A program made the translations under genes and the position numbers. From Amblyomma americanum (Eukaryota > Arthropoda > Arachnida > Ixodida > Ixodidae), in assembly GCF_052857255.1 (NCBI RefSeq), contig NC_135502.1:153767868-153831867 (forward strand): a stretch of DNA of 64,000 nucleotides. Direction: 5' to 3'. Under the pieces are notes generated by a model, which saw only the letters and a list, made by a program, of their open reading frames with translations, was not told the origin of the DNA and did not search any database. Below are positions 1 through 13,201 of the stretch, one piece after another (within the stretch, counting starts at the first letter, position 1; each line of letters opens with the position of its first letter).

Positions 1-3000
1 GAGGACCTTGTTCTGCGTTCTGCAGGGCATTTTCCAGATCGGCGCATCTACAGCAACGAGCGGCTACACGTGCGGGGATAGAAGCGATATCGTCGGACTT
101 TATACACTTCGTCCGGATCACCGTGTTGACCAGATGACAACATTGTTATTTTCTCGGGACCTGGCTCTTCTAGCGACACCACCTGGTAGTCACGGTGTGA
201 CGTTACCTGAGACCACCAATATATAAGAAGCACCTCATCGGTTCGTATTCTGTGGGCACGATGGACGCGGACTGGCAATGACGCCTACTAGGACCTTGTT
301 CTGCGTTCTGCAGGGCATTTTCCAGATCGGCGCATCTACAGCAACGAGCGCCTACACGTGCTGGGATAGAAGCGATATCGTCGGCGTTTATCAACTTCGT
401 CCGGATTACACTGTTGACCAGATGACAGCATTGTAATATTCTCGGGACCTGGCTCTTCTAGCGACACCACCTGGTAGTCGCGATGTGACGTCACCAAAGA
501 ACACCACTATAAAAGAAGCACCTCACCGGTTCGTATTATGTGGGCACGATGGACGCGGACTGGCAATGACGCCTACGAGGACCTTGTTCTGCGTTCTGCA
601 GGGCACTTTCCAGATCGGCGCATCTACAGCAACGAGCGGCTACCCGTGCGGGGATAGAAGCGAAATCGTCGGACTTTATACACTTCGTCCGGATCACCCT
701 GTTGACCAGATGACAACATTGTTATTTTCTCGGGACCTGGCTCTTCTAGCGACACCACCTGGTAGTCGCGGTGTGACGTCACCTGAGACAACCAATATAC
801 AAGAAGCACGTCACCGGTTCGTATTCTGTGGGTACGATGGACGCGGAGTGGCAATGACGCCTACGAGGACCTTGTTCTGCGTTCTGCAGGGCAATTTCCT
901 GCTCGGCGCATCTACAGCAACGAGCGCCTACACGTGCGGGGATAGAAGCAATATCATCGGCGTTATCAACTTCGTCCGGATTACACTGTTGACCAGATGA
1001 CATGATGGTTATTTTCTGGCGACCTGACTCTTCTAGCGACAATACCTGGAAGTCGCGGTGTGACGTCACCTGAGAGCACCACTATAAAAGAAGCACCTCA
1101 CCGTTTCGTATTCTGTGGGCACGATGGACGCGAACTGGCAATGACGCCTGCGAGGACCTTTTTCTGCGTTCTGCAGGGCATTTTCCAGATCGGCGTATCT
1201 ACAGCAACGAGCGCCTAAATGTGCGGGGATAGAAGCGATATCGTCGGCGTTTAAAAACTTCGTCCGGATTACACTGTTGACCACATGACAGCATGGTTAT
1301 TTTCTGGCGACCTGGCTCTTCTAGCGAAACCACCTGGTAGTCGCGGTGTGACGTCAACTGAGACCACCAATATACAAGAAGCACCTCACCGGTTTGTATT
1401 CTGTGGGCACGATGGACGCGGACTGGCAATGACGCTATCGAGGACCTTGTTCTGCGTTATGCAGGGCATTTTCCAGATCGGCGCATCTATAGCAACGAGC
1501 GCCTACACGTGCGGGGATAGCAGCGATATCGTCGGCGTTTAGCAACTTCGTCCGGATTACACTGTTGACCTGATGACAGCATTGTTATATTCTCGGGACC
1601 TGGCTCTTCTAGCGACACCACCTGGTAGTCGCGATGTGACATCACCTGAGACCACCTATATACAAGAAGCTCCTCACCGGTTCGTATTCTGTAGGCACGA
1701 TGGACGCGGACTGGCAATGACGCCTACGAGGACCTTGTTCTGCGCTCTGCAGGGCAATTTCCTGCTCGGCGCATCTACAGCAACGAGCGCCTACACCTGC
1801 GGGGATAAAAGCGATATCGTCGGCGTTATCAACTTCGTCCGGATTACACTGTTGACCAGATGACAGCATGGTTATTTTCTGGCGACCTGACTCTTCTAGC
1901 GACAATACCTGGAAGCCGCGGTGGGACGTCACCTGAGAGCACCACTATAAAAGAAGCACCTCACCGCTTCGTATTATGTGGGCACGATGGACGCGGACTG
2001 GCAATGACGCCTACGAGGACCTTGTTCTGCGTTCTGCAGGGCAATTTCCTGATCGGCGCATCTCCAGCAACAAGCGCCTACACATGCTGGGATAGAAGCG
2101 ATATCGTCGGTGTTTATCAACTTCGTCCGGATTACAGTTGACCAGATGACAGCATGGTTATTTTCAGGCGACCTGGCTCTTCTAGCGACACCACCTGGTA
2201 GTCGCGGTGTGACGTGACCCAAGAACACAACTATAAAACAATCACCTCACCGGTTCGTCTTCTGCGGACACGATGGACGCGGACTGGCAATGACGCCTAC
2301 GAGGACCTTATTCTGCGTTCTGCAGGGCATTTTCCATATCGGCGCATCTACAGCAACGAGCGGCTACACGTGCGGGGATAGAAGCGATATCGTCGGAGTT
2401 TATACACTTCGTCCGCATCACCCTGTTGACCAGACGACAACATTGCTATTGTCTCGGGACCTGGCTCTTCTAGCGACACCACCTGGTAGTCACGGCGAGA
2501 CGTTACCTGAGACCACCAATATATAAGAAGCACCTCACCTGTTCGTCTTCTGCGGACACGATGGACGCGGACTGGCAATGACGCCTACGAGGACCTTTTT
2601 CTGCGTTCTGCAGGGCATTTTCCTGATCGGTCCATCTACAGCAACGAGCGCCTACACGTGCGTGGATAGAAGCGATATCGTCGGCGTTTATCAACTTCTT
2701 CCGCATTACACTGTTGACCAGATCACAGCATGGTTATTTTCTGGCGACCTGGCTCTTCTAGCGACACCGCCTGGTAGTCGCGGTGTGACGTCACCTGAGA
2801 CCACCAATATACAAGAAGCACCTCACCGGTTCGTCTTCTGTCGATACGATGGACGTGGGGTGGCAATGACGCCTATGAGAACCTTGTTCTGCGTTCTGCA
2901 GGACATTTTTCAGATCAGCGCATCTACAGCAACGAGCTTCTACACGTGCGGGGATAGAAGCGATATCTTTGGCGTTTATCAACTTCGTCCGGATTACACT

Positions 3001-6000
3001 GTTGACCAGATGACAGCATGGTTATTTTCTGGCGACCTGACTCTTCTAGCGACAATACCTGGAAGTCGCGGTGTGACGTCACCTGTGAGCACCACTATAA
3101 AACAAGCACCTCACCGGTTCGTATTCTGTGGGCACGATGGACGCGGACTGGCAATGACGCCTACGAGGACCTTGTTCTGAGTTCTGCAGGGCATTTTCCT
3201 GATCGGTGCATCTACAGCAACGAGCGCCTACACGTGCGTGGATAGAAGCGTTACCGTCGGCGTTTATCAACTTCTTCCTGATTACACTGGTGACCAGATG
3301 ACAGCATGGTTATTTTCTGGCGACCTGGCTCTTCTAGCGACACCACCTGGTAGTCGCGGTGTGACGTCACCTGAGACCACCAATATACAACAAGCACCTC
3401 ACCGGTTCGTCTTCTGTGGATACGATGGACGTGGGCTGGCAATGACGCCTACGAGGACCTTGTTCTGCGTTCTGCATGACATTTTCCAGATCAGCGCATC
3501 TACAACAACGAGCGTCTACACGTGCGGGGATAGAAGCGATATCGTCGGTGTTTATCAACTTCGTCCGGATTACACTGTTGACCAGATGACAGCATGGTTA
3601 TTTTCTGGCGACCTGACTCTTCTAACGACAATACCTGGAAGTCGCGGTGTGACGTCACCTGAGAGCACCACTATAAAAGAAGCACCTCACCGGTTCGTAT
3701 TATGTGGGCACGATGGACGCGGACTGGCAATGACGCCTACGAGGACCTTGTTCTGCGTTCTGCAGGGCAATTTCCTGATCGGCGCATCTCCAGCAACGAG
3801 CGCCTACACATGCTGGGATAGAAGCGATATCGTCGGCGTTTATCAACTTCGTCCGGATTACAGTTGACCAGATGACAGCATGGTTATTTTCTGGCGACCT
3901 GGCTCTTCTAGCGACACCACCCGGTAGTCGCGGTGTGACGTGACCCAAGAACACAACTATAAAACAATAACCTCACCGGTTCGTCTTCTGCGGACACGAT
4001 GGACGCGGACTGGCAATGACGCCTTCGAGGACCTTGTTCTGCGTTCTGCAGGGCATTTTCCAGATCGGCGCATCTACAGCAACGAGCGGCTACACGTGCG
4101 GGGATAGAAGCGATATCGTCGGACTTTATACACTTCGTCCGGATCACCGTGTTGACCAGATGACAACATTGTTATTTTCTCGGGACCTGGCTCTTCTAGC
4201 GACACCACCTGGAAGTCGCGGTGTGACGTCACCTAAGGCCACCAATATATAAGAAGCACCTCATCGGTTCGTATTCTGTGGGCACGATGGACGCGGACTG
4301 GCAATGACGTCTACGAGGACCTTGTTCTGCGTTCTGCAGGGCAATTTCCTGATCGGCGCATCTACAGCAACGAGCGCCTACACGTGCGGGGATAGAAGCG
4401 ATATCGTCGGCGTTTATCAACTTCGTCCGGAATTTAGTTGACGAGATGACAGCATGGTTATTTTCTGGCGACCTGGCTCTTCTAGCGACACCACCTGGTG
4501 GTCGCGGTGTGACGTCACCCAAGAACACCACTATAAAACAACACCTCACCGGTTCGTCTTGTGCGGACACGATGGACGCGGACTGGCAATGACGTCTACG
4601 AGGACCTTGTTCTGCGTTCTGCAGGGCTTTTTTCTGATCGGCACATCTACAGCAACGAGCGCCTACACGTGCGGGGATAGAAGCGATATCGTCGGAATTT
4701 ATACTCTTCGTCCGTATCACACTGTTGACCAGATGACAACATTGTTATTTTCTCGGGACCTGGCTCTTCTAGCGACACCACCTGGTAGTCACGGAGTGAC
4801 GTTACCTGAGACCACCAATATACAAGAAGCACGTCACCGGTTCGTATTCTGTGGGTACGATGGACGCGGAGCGGCAATAACGCTAACGAGGACCTTGTTA
4901 TGCGTTATGCAGTTCATTTTCCAGATCGGCGCATCTACAGCAACGAGCGCCTACACGTGCGGGGATAGAAGCGATTTCGTCGGCGTTTAGCAACTTCGTC
5001 CGGATTACACTGTTGACCAGATGACAGCATTGTTATATTCTCGGGACCTGGCTCTTCTAGCGACACCACCTGGAAGTCGCGGTGTGACGTCACCTGAGAC
5101 CACCAATATATAAGAAGCACCTCATCGGTTCGTATTCTGTGGGCACGATGGACGCGGACTGCCAATGACGCTAACGAGGACCTTGTTCATCGTTATGCAG
5201 GGCATTTTCCAGATCGGCGCATCTACAGCAACGAGCGCCTACACGTGCGGGGATAGAAGCGATATCGTCGGCGTTTATCAACTTCGTCCGGATTACACTG
5301 TTGACCAGATGACAGCATGGTTATTTTCTGGCGACCTGACTCTTCTAGCAACAATACCTGGAAGTTACGGTTTGACGTCACCTGAGAGCACCACTATAAA
5401 AGAAGCACCTCACCGCTTCGTATTCTGTGGGCACGATGGACGCGGACTGGCTATGACGCTAACGAGGACCTTGTTCTGCGTTATGCACTTCATTTTCCAG
5501 AACGGCGCATCTACAGCAACGAGCGCCTACACGTGCGGGGATTGAAGCGATATCGTCGGCGTTTATCAACTTCGTCCGGATTACACTGTTGACCAGATGT
5601 CAGCATTGTTATATTCTCGGGACCTGGTTCTTCTAGCGGCACCACCTGGTAGTCGCTGTGCGACGTCACCTGAGACCAATAATATACAAGAAGCACCTCA
5701 CCGGTTCGTATTCTGTGGACATGATGGACGCGGACTGGCAATGATGCCTACGAGGACCTTGTTCTGCGTTCTGCAGGGCATTTTCCAGATCGGCGTATCT
5801 AGAGCAACGAGCGCCTACACGTGCAGGGATAGAAGCGATATCGTCTGCGTTTATCAACTTCGTCCGTATTGCGCTGTTGACCACATGAACGCATAGTTAT
5901 TTTCTGGCGACCTGGCTCTTCTAGCGACACCACCTGGTAGTCGTGATGTGACGTCACCCAAGAACACTACTATAAAAGAAGCACCTCACCGGTTCGTGTT

Positions 6001-9000
6001 CTGTGGACATGATGGACGCGGACTGGCAATGATGACTACGAGGACCTTGTTCTGCGTTCTGCAGGGCATTTTCCAGATCAGCGCATCTACAGCAAAGAGC
6101 GGCTACACGTGCGGGGATAGAAGCGATATAGTCGGCGTTTATCAACTCGTCCGGATTACACTGTTGACCAGATGACAGCATGGTTATTTTCTGGTGACCT
6201 GACTCTTCTAACGACAATACCTGGAAGTCGCGGTGTGACGTCACCTGAGAGCACCACTATAAAAGAAGCACCTCACTGGTTCTTATTCTGTGGGCACGAT
6301 GGACGCGGACTGGCAACGACGCCTACGAGGACCTTGTCCTGCGTTCTGCAGGGCAATTTCCTGATCGGCGCATCTGCAGCAACGAGCCCCTACAGGTGCG
6401 GGGATAGAAGCGATATCGTCGGCGTTTATCAACTTCGTCCGGATTACACTGTTGACCAGATGACAGCATTGTTATTTTCTTGGGACCTGGCCCTTCTAGC
6501 GACACCACCTGGTAGTCGCGGTGTGACGTCACTTGAGACTACCAATATACAAGAAGCACGTCACCGGTTCGTATTCTGTGGGCACGATGGACGCGGACTG
6601 GCAATGACGCTAACGAGGACCTTGTTCTTCGTTCTGCAGGGCATTTTCCTGATAGGCGCATCTACAGCAACGAGCGCCTACACATGCTGGGATAGAAGCG
6701 ATATCGCCGGCGTTTATCAACTTCGTCCGGAATTTAGTTGACGAGATGACAGCATGGTTATTTTCTGGCGACCTGGCTCTTCTAGCGACACCACCTGGTG
6801 GTCGCGGTGTGACGTCACCCAAGAACACCACTATAAAACAACACCTCACCGGTTCGTCTTGTGCGGACACGATGGACGCGGACTGGCAATGACGTCTACG
6901 AGGACCTTGTTCTGCGTTCTGCAGGGCTTTTTTCTGATCGGCACATCTACAGCAACGAGCGCCTACACGTGCGGGGATAGAAGCGATATCGTCGGAATTT
7001 ATACTCTTCGTCCGGATCACACTGTTGACCAGATGACAACATTGTTATTTTCTCGGGACCTGGCTCTTCTAGCGACACCACCTGGTAGTCACGGAGTGAC
7101 GTTACCTGAGACCACCAATATACAAGAAGCACGTCACCGGTTCGTATTCTGTGGGTACGATGGACGCGGAGTGGCAATGACGCTAACGAGGACCTTGTTA
7201 TGCGTTATGCAGTTCATTTTCCAGATCGGCGCATCTACAGCAACGAGCGCCTACACGTGCGGGGATAGAAGCGATTTCGTCGGCGTTTAGCAACTTCGTC
7301 CGGATTACACTGTTGACCAGATGACAGCATTGTTATATTCTCGGGACCTGGCTCTTCTAGCGACACCACCTGGAAGTCGCGGTGTGACGTCACCTGAGAC
7401 CACCAATATACAAGAAGCACCTCACCGGTTCGTATTCTGTAGGCACGATGGACGCGGACTGGCAATGACGCCTACGAGGACCTTGTTCTGCGTTCTGCAG
7501 GGCAATTTCCTGCTCGGCGCATCTACAGCAACGAGCGCCTACACGTGCGGGGATAGAAGCGATATCATCGGCGTTATCAACTTCGTCCGGATTACACTGT
7601 TGACCAGATGACATGATGTTTATTTTCTGGCGACCTGACTCTTCTAGCGACAATACCTGGAAGTCGCGGTGTGACGTCACCTGAGAGCACCACTATAAAA
7701 GAAGCACCTCACCGTTTCGTATTCTGTGGGCACGATGGACGCGAACTGGCAATGACGCCTGCGAGGACCTTTTTCTGCATTCTGCAGGGCATTTTCCAGA
7801 TCGGCGTATCTACAGCAACGAGCGCCTAAATGTGCGGGGATAGAAGCGATATCGTCGGCGTTTAAAAACTTCGTCCGGATTACAGTGTTGACCACATGAC
7901 AGCATGGTTATTTTCTGGCGACCTGGCTCTTCTAGCGAAACCACCTGGTAGTCGCGGTGTGACGTCAACTGAGACCACCAATATACAAGAAGCACCTCAC
8001 CGGTTCGTATTCTGTGGGCACGATGGACGCGGACTGGCAATGACGCTATCGAGGACCTTGTTCTGCGTTATGCAGGGCATTTTCCAGATCGGCGCATCTA
8101 TAGCAACGAGCGCCTACACGTGCGGGGATAGCAGCGATATCGTCGGCGTTTAGCAACTTCGTCCGGATTACACTGTTGACCTGATGACAGCATTGTTATA
8201 TTCTCGGGACCTGGCTCTTCTAGCGACACCACCTGGTAGTCGCGATGTGACGTCACCTGAGACCACCTATATACAAGAAGCTCCTCACCGGTTCGTATTC
8301 TGTAGGCACGATGGACGCGGACTGGCAATGACGCCTACGAGGACCTTGTTCTGCGTTCTGTAGGGCAATTTTCTGATCGGCGCATCTCCAGCAACAAGCG
8401 CCTACACATGCTGGGATAGAAGCGATATCGTCGGTGTTTATAAACTTCGTCCGGATTACAGTTGACCAGATGACAGCATGGTTATTTTCAGGCGACCTGG
8501 CTCTTCTAGCGACACCACCTGGTAGTCGCGGTGTGACGTGACCCAAGAACACAACTATAAAACAATCACCTCACCGGTTCGTCTTCTGCGGACACGATGG
8601 ACGCGGACTGGCAATGACGCCTACTAGGACCTTGTTCTGCGTTCTGCAGGCCATTTTCCAGATCGGCGCATCTACAGCAACGAGCGGCTACAAATGCTGG
8701 GATAAAAGCGATATCGTCGGCGTTTATCAACTTCGTCCGGATTACAGTTCACCAGATGACAGCATGGTTATTTTCTGGCGACCTGGCTCTTCTAGCGACA
8801 CCACCTGGTAGTCGCGGTGTGACGTGACCCAAGAACACCACTATAAAACAATCACCTCACCGGTTCGTCTTCTGCGGACACGATGGACGCGGACTGGCAA
8901 AGACGCCTACGAGGACCTTTTTCTGAGTTCTGCAGGGCATTTTCCTGATCGGTGCATCTACAGCAACGAGCGCCTACACGTGCGTGGATAGAAGCGTTAC

Positions 9001-12000
9001 CGTCGGCGTTTATCAACTTCTACCTGATTACACTGGTGACCAGATGACAGCATGGTTATTTTCTGGCGACCTGGCTCTTCTAGCGACACCACCTGGTAGT
9101 CGCGGTGTGACGTCACCTGAGACCACCAATATACAAGAAGCACCTCACCGGTTCGTCTTCTGTGGATACGATGGACGTGGGCTGGCAATGACGCCTACTA
9201 GGACCTTGTTCTGCGTTCTGCATGACATTTTCCAGATCAGCGCATCTACAACAACGAGCGTCTACACGTGCGGGGATAGAAGCGATATCGTCGGTGTTTA
9301 TCAACTTCGTCCGGATTACACTGTTGACCAGAAGACAGCATTGTTATATTCTCGGGACCTGGCTCTTCTAGCGACGCCACTTTGTAGTCGCGGTGTGACG
9401 TCACCTGAGACCATCAATATACAAGAAGCACCTCACCGGTTCGTATTCTGTGGGCACGATGGACGCGGACTGGCAATGACGCCTACAAGGAGAATGTTCT
9501 GCGTTCTGCAGGGCAAATTCCTGATCGGCGCATCTCCAGCAACGAGCGCCTACACGTGCAGGGATAGAAGCGATATCGTCGGCGTTTATCAACTTCATCC
9601 GGATTACAGTTGACCAGATGACAGCATGGTTATTTTCTGGCGACCTGGCTCTTCTAGCGACAGCACCTGATAGGCGCGGTGTGACGTCACCCAAGAATAC
9701 CACTATAAAACAATCACCTCACCGGTTCGTCTTCTGCGGACACGATGGACGCGGACTGGCAATGACGCCTACGAGGACCTTGTTCTGCGTTCTGCTGGGC
9801 ATTTTCCAGATCGGCGCATCGACAGCAACGAGCGGCTACACGTGCGTGGATAGAAGCGATATCGTCGGAGTTTATACACTTCGTCCGGATCACCCTGTTG
9901 ACCAGATGACAACATTGTTATTTTCTCGGGACCTGGCTCTTCTAGCGACACCACCTGGTAGTCACGGTGTGTCGTTACCTGAGACCACCAATATATAAGA
10001 AGCACCTCATCGGTTCGTATTCTGTGGGCACGATGGACGCGGACTGCCAATGACGCTAACGAGGACCTTGTTCATCGTTATGCAGGGCATTTTCCAGATC
10101 GGCGCATCTACAGCAACGAGCGCCTACACGTGCGGGGATAGAAGCGATATCGTCGGCGTTTATCAACTTCGTCCGGATTACACTGTTGACCAGATGACAG
10201 CATGGTTATTTTCTGGCGACCTGACTCTTCTAGCAACAATACCTGGAAGTCACGGTTTGACGTCACCTGAGAGCACCACTATAAAAGAAGCACCTCACCG
10301 GTTCGTATTCTGTGGGCACGATGGACGCGGACTGGCTATGACGCTAACGAGGACCTTGTTCTGCGTTATGCACTTCATTTTCCAGATCGGCGCATCTACA
10401 GCAACGAGCGCCTACACGTGCGGGGATTGAAGCGATATCGTCGGCGTTTATCAACTTCGTCCGGATTACACTGTTGACCAGATGTCAGCATTGTTATATT
10501 ATCGGGACCTGGTTCTTCTAGCGGCACCACCTGGTAGTCGCTGTGCGACGTCACCTGAGACCAATAATATACAAGAAGCACCTCACCGGTTCGTATTCTG
10601 TGGACATGATGGACGCGGACTGGCAATGATGCCTACGGGGACCTCGTTCTGCGTTCTGCAGGGCATTTTCCAGATCGGCGTATCTAGAGCAACGAGCGCC
10701 TACACGTGCAGGGATAGAAGCGATATCGTCTGCGTTTATCAACTTCGTCCGTATTGCACTGTTGACCACATGACAGCATAGTTATTTTCTGGCGACCTGA
10801 CTCTTCTAACGACAATACCTGGAAGTCGCGGTGTGACGTCACCTGAGAGCACCACTATAAAAGAAGCACCTCACTGGTTCTTATTCTGTGGGCACGATGG
10901 ACGCGGACTGGCAATGACGCCTACGAGGACCTTGTTCTGCGTTCTGCAGGGCAATTTCCTGATCGGCGCATCTGCAGCAACGAGCCCCTACAGGTGCGGG
11001 GATAGAAGCGATATCGTCGGCGTTTATCAACTTCGTCCGGATTACACTGTTGACCAGATGACAGCATTGTTATTTTCTTGGGACCTGGCCCTTCTAGCGA
11101 CACACCTGGTAGTCGCGGTGTGACGTCACTTGAGACTACCAATATACAAGAAGCACGTCACCGGTTCGTATTCTGTGGGCACGATGGACGCGGACTGGCA
11201 ATGACGCTAACGAGGACCTTGTTCTTCGTTCTGCAGGGCACTTTCCTGATAGGCGCATCTACAGCAACGAGCGCCTACACATGCTGGGATAGAAGCGATA
11301 TCGCCGGCGTTTATCCAATTCGTCCGGAATTTAGTTGACGAGATGACAGCATGGTGTTTTTCTGGCGACCTGGCTCTACTAGCGACACCACCTGGTGGTC
11401 GCGGTGTGACGTCACCCAAGAACTCCACTATAAAACAACACCTCACCGGTTCGTCTTGTGCGGACACGATGGACGCGGACTGGCAATGACGCCTACGAGG
11501 GCCTTGTTCTGCATTCTGCAGGGCATTTTCCTGATCGGCGCATCTACAGCAACGAGCGCCTACACGTGCGGGGATAGAAGCGATATCGTCGGAGTTTATA
11601 CACTTCGTCCGGATCACACTGTTGACCACATGACAGCATGGTTATTTTCTGGCGACCTGGCTCTTCTAGCGACACCACCTGGTAGTCGCGATGTGACGTC
11701 ACTCAAGAACACCACCATAAAAGAAGCTCCTCACCTGTTCGTATTATGTGGGCACGATGGACGCAGACTGGCAATTACGCCTACGAGGACCTTGTTCTGC
11801 GTTCTGCAGGGCATTTTCCAGATCGGCGCATCTACAGCAACGAGCGGCTACACGTGCGGGGATAGAAGCGATATTGTTGGCGTTTATCAACTTCGTCCGG
11901 ATAACACTGTTGACCAGATGACAGCATGGTTATTTTCTGGCGACCTGACTCTTCTAGCGACAATACCTGGAAGTCGCGGTGTGAAGTCACCTGAGAGCAC

Positions 12001-12892
12001 AACTATAAAACAAGCACCTCACCAGTTCGTATTCTGTGGGCACGATGGACGGGGACTGGAAATGACGCTAACGAGGACCTTGTTCTGCGTTCTGCAGGTC
12101 ATTTTCCTGATCGGCGCATCTACAGCAACGAGCGCCTACACATGCTTTGATAGAAGCGATATCGTCGGCGTTTATCAACTTCGTCCGGATTACAGTTGAC
12201 CAGATGACAGCATGGTTATTTTCTGGCGACCTGGCTCTTCTAGCGGCACCACCTGGTAGTCGCGGTGTGACGGCACCCAAGAACACCACAATAAAACAAT
12301 CACCTCACCGGTTCGTCTTCTGCGGACACGATGGACGCGGACTGGCAATGACGCCTACGAGGACCTTGTTCTGCGTTCTGCAGGGCATATTCCTGATCGG
12401 CGCATCTACAGCAACGACCGCCTACACGTGCGGGGATAGAAGCGATATCGTCGGCGTTATCAACTTCGTCCGGATTACACTGTTGACCAGATGACAGCAT
12501 AGTTATTTTCTGGCGACCTGGCTCTTCTAGCGACACCACCTGGTAGTAGCGGTGTGACGTCACCCAAGAACACCACTATATAAGAAGCACCTCACCGGTT
12601 CGTCTTCTGTGGACACGATGGACCCGGACTGGCAATGACACTTACGAGGACTTTTTTTGCGTTCTGAAGGGCATTTTTCTGGTCGGCGCATCTACAGCAA
12701 CGAGCGCGTACACGTGCGGGGATAGAAGCTATATCTTCGGCGTTTATCAACTTCGTCCGGATTACAGTTGACCAGATGACAGCATGGTTATTTTCTCGGG
12801 ACCTCGCTCTTCTAGCGATACCACCTTGTAGTCGCGGTGTGACGTCACCTGAGACCACCAATATATAAGAAGCACCTCAGCGGTTCGTATTT
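1..12892 (+). repeat. 288-bp satellite array, block 1
   Basis: Head-to-tail tandem repeat with a unit of about 288 bp, roughly 45 units, starting and ending mid-unit. The orientation given is that in which the unit reads TATAAAAG. Landmarks recur every unit: TGACGTCA, then TATAAAAG, TATAAAAC, TATACAAG or TATATAAG, a PstI site (CTGCAG) and an EcoRV site (GATATC). Units fall into recurring subtypes told apart by blocks after TGACGTCA (cctgagacc, cctgagagc or cccaagaac) and by small indels (gattacactgttg versus gattacagttg; cgtttatc versus cgttatc). Blocks are duplicated at a distance: about 780-2300 resembles 7391-8620 (offset 6611, one unit lost), 4430-5100 resembles 6730-7400 (offset 2300), and 5100-5880 resembles 9990-10770 (offset 4885). 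I see no host gene. Open frames here are by-products of a stop-poor unit. Confidence 0.95.
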
Positions 12893-13201
12893 ATTTATTT
12901 ATTTATTATTTATTCAATACTGCAGGCCTTTACGGCCCAAGCAGGAGGGGCATACACTTGGCATCAGCGTATAGAACGAAGATAGCAAATAATAATTTCA
13001 AAACACTTGTTCTATGGGCAATAGAACATGAGCAAAACAAGGACTAAACGAAATGCAAACCGAGCTCTTCATTTGGGAAAGTCAAACAGAAACAAACAGA
13101 AGTAAGCCAATGAATGAAATATGCAAAAATGAAATGTCAAACTTGCAGCAAGGCAAAAACACGATCAGTTTGGGCAACCAAAAAACAGACAAGAAAAATA
13201 T
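12893..13201 (-). other. LINE copy 1 3' UTR and repeat tail
   Basis: Non-coding stretch after the ORF2 stop. Near its end is a small stem-loop (GGCC, 5-nt loop, GGCC at 12925-12937), then a tail of AATA/AAT repeats (about 12893-12917) containing AATAAA. CR1- and L2-type elements use a short 3' structure and a simple-repeat tail for recognition by their reverse transcriptase; the same role here is inferred. AATAAA in the tail may also serve as the polyadenylation signal. Confidence 0.8.

Noticed and set aside
485..1000. Many plus- and minus-strand ORFs of 60-380 codons across the satellite as candidate genes
   Set aside because: They repeat the same 96-codon module, are open on both strands over the same DNA, and begin or end at indels and stops shared by whole groups of units, so selection on the protein is unlikely.
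1..12892. CRISPR array
   Set aside because: Units repeat over their full length with no conserved-repeat/variable-spacer pattern, and the LINE shows a eukaryotic setting.
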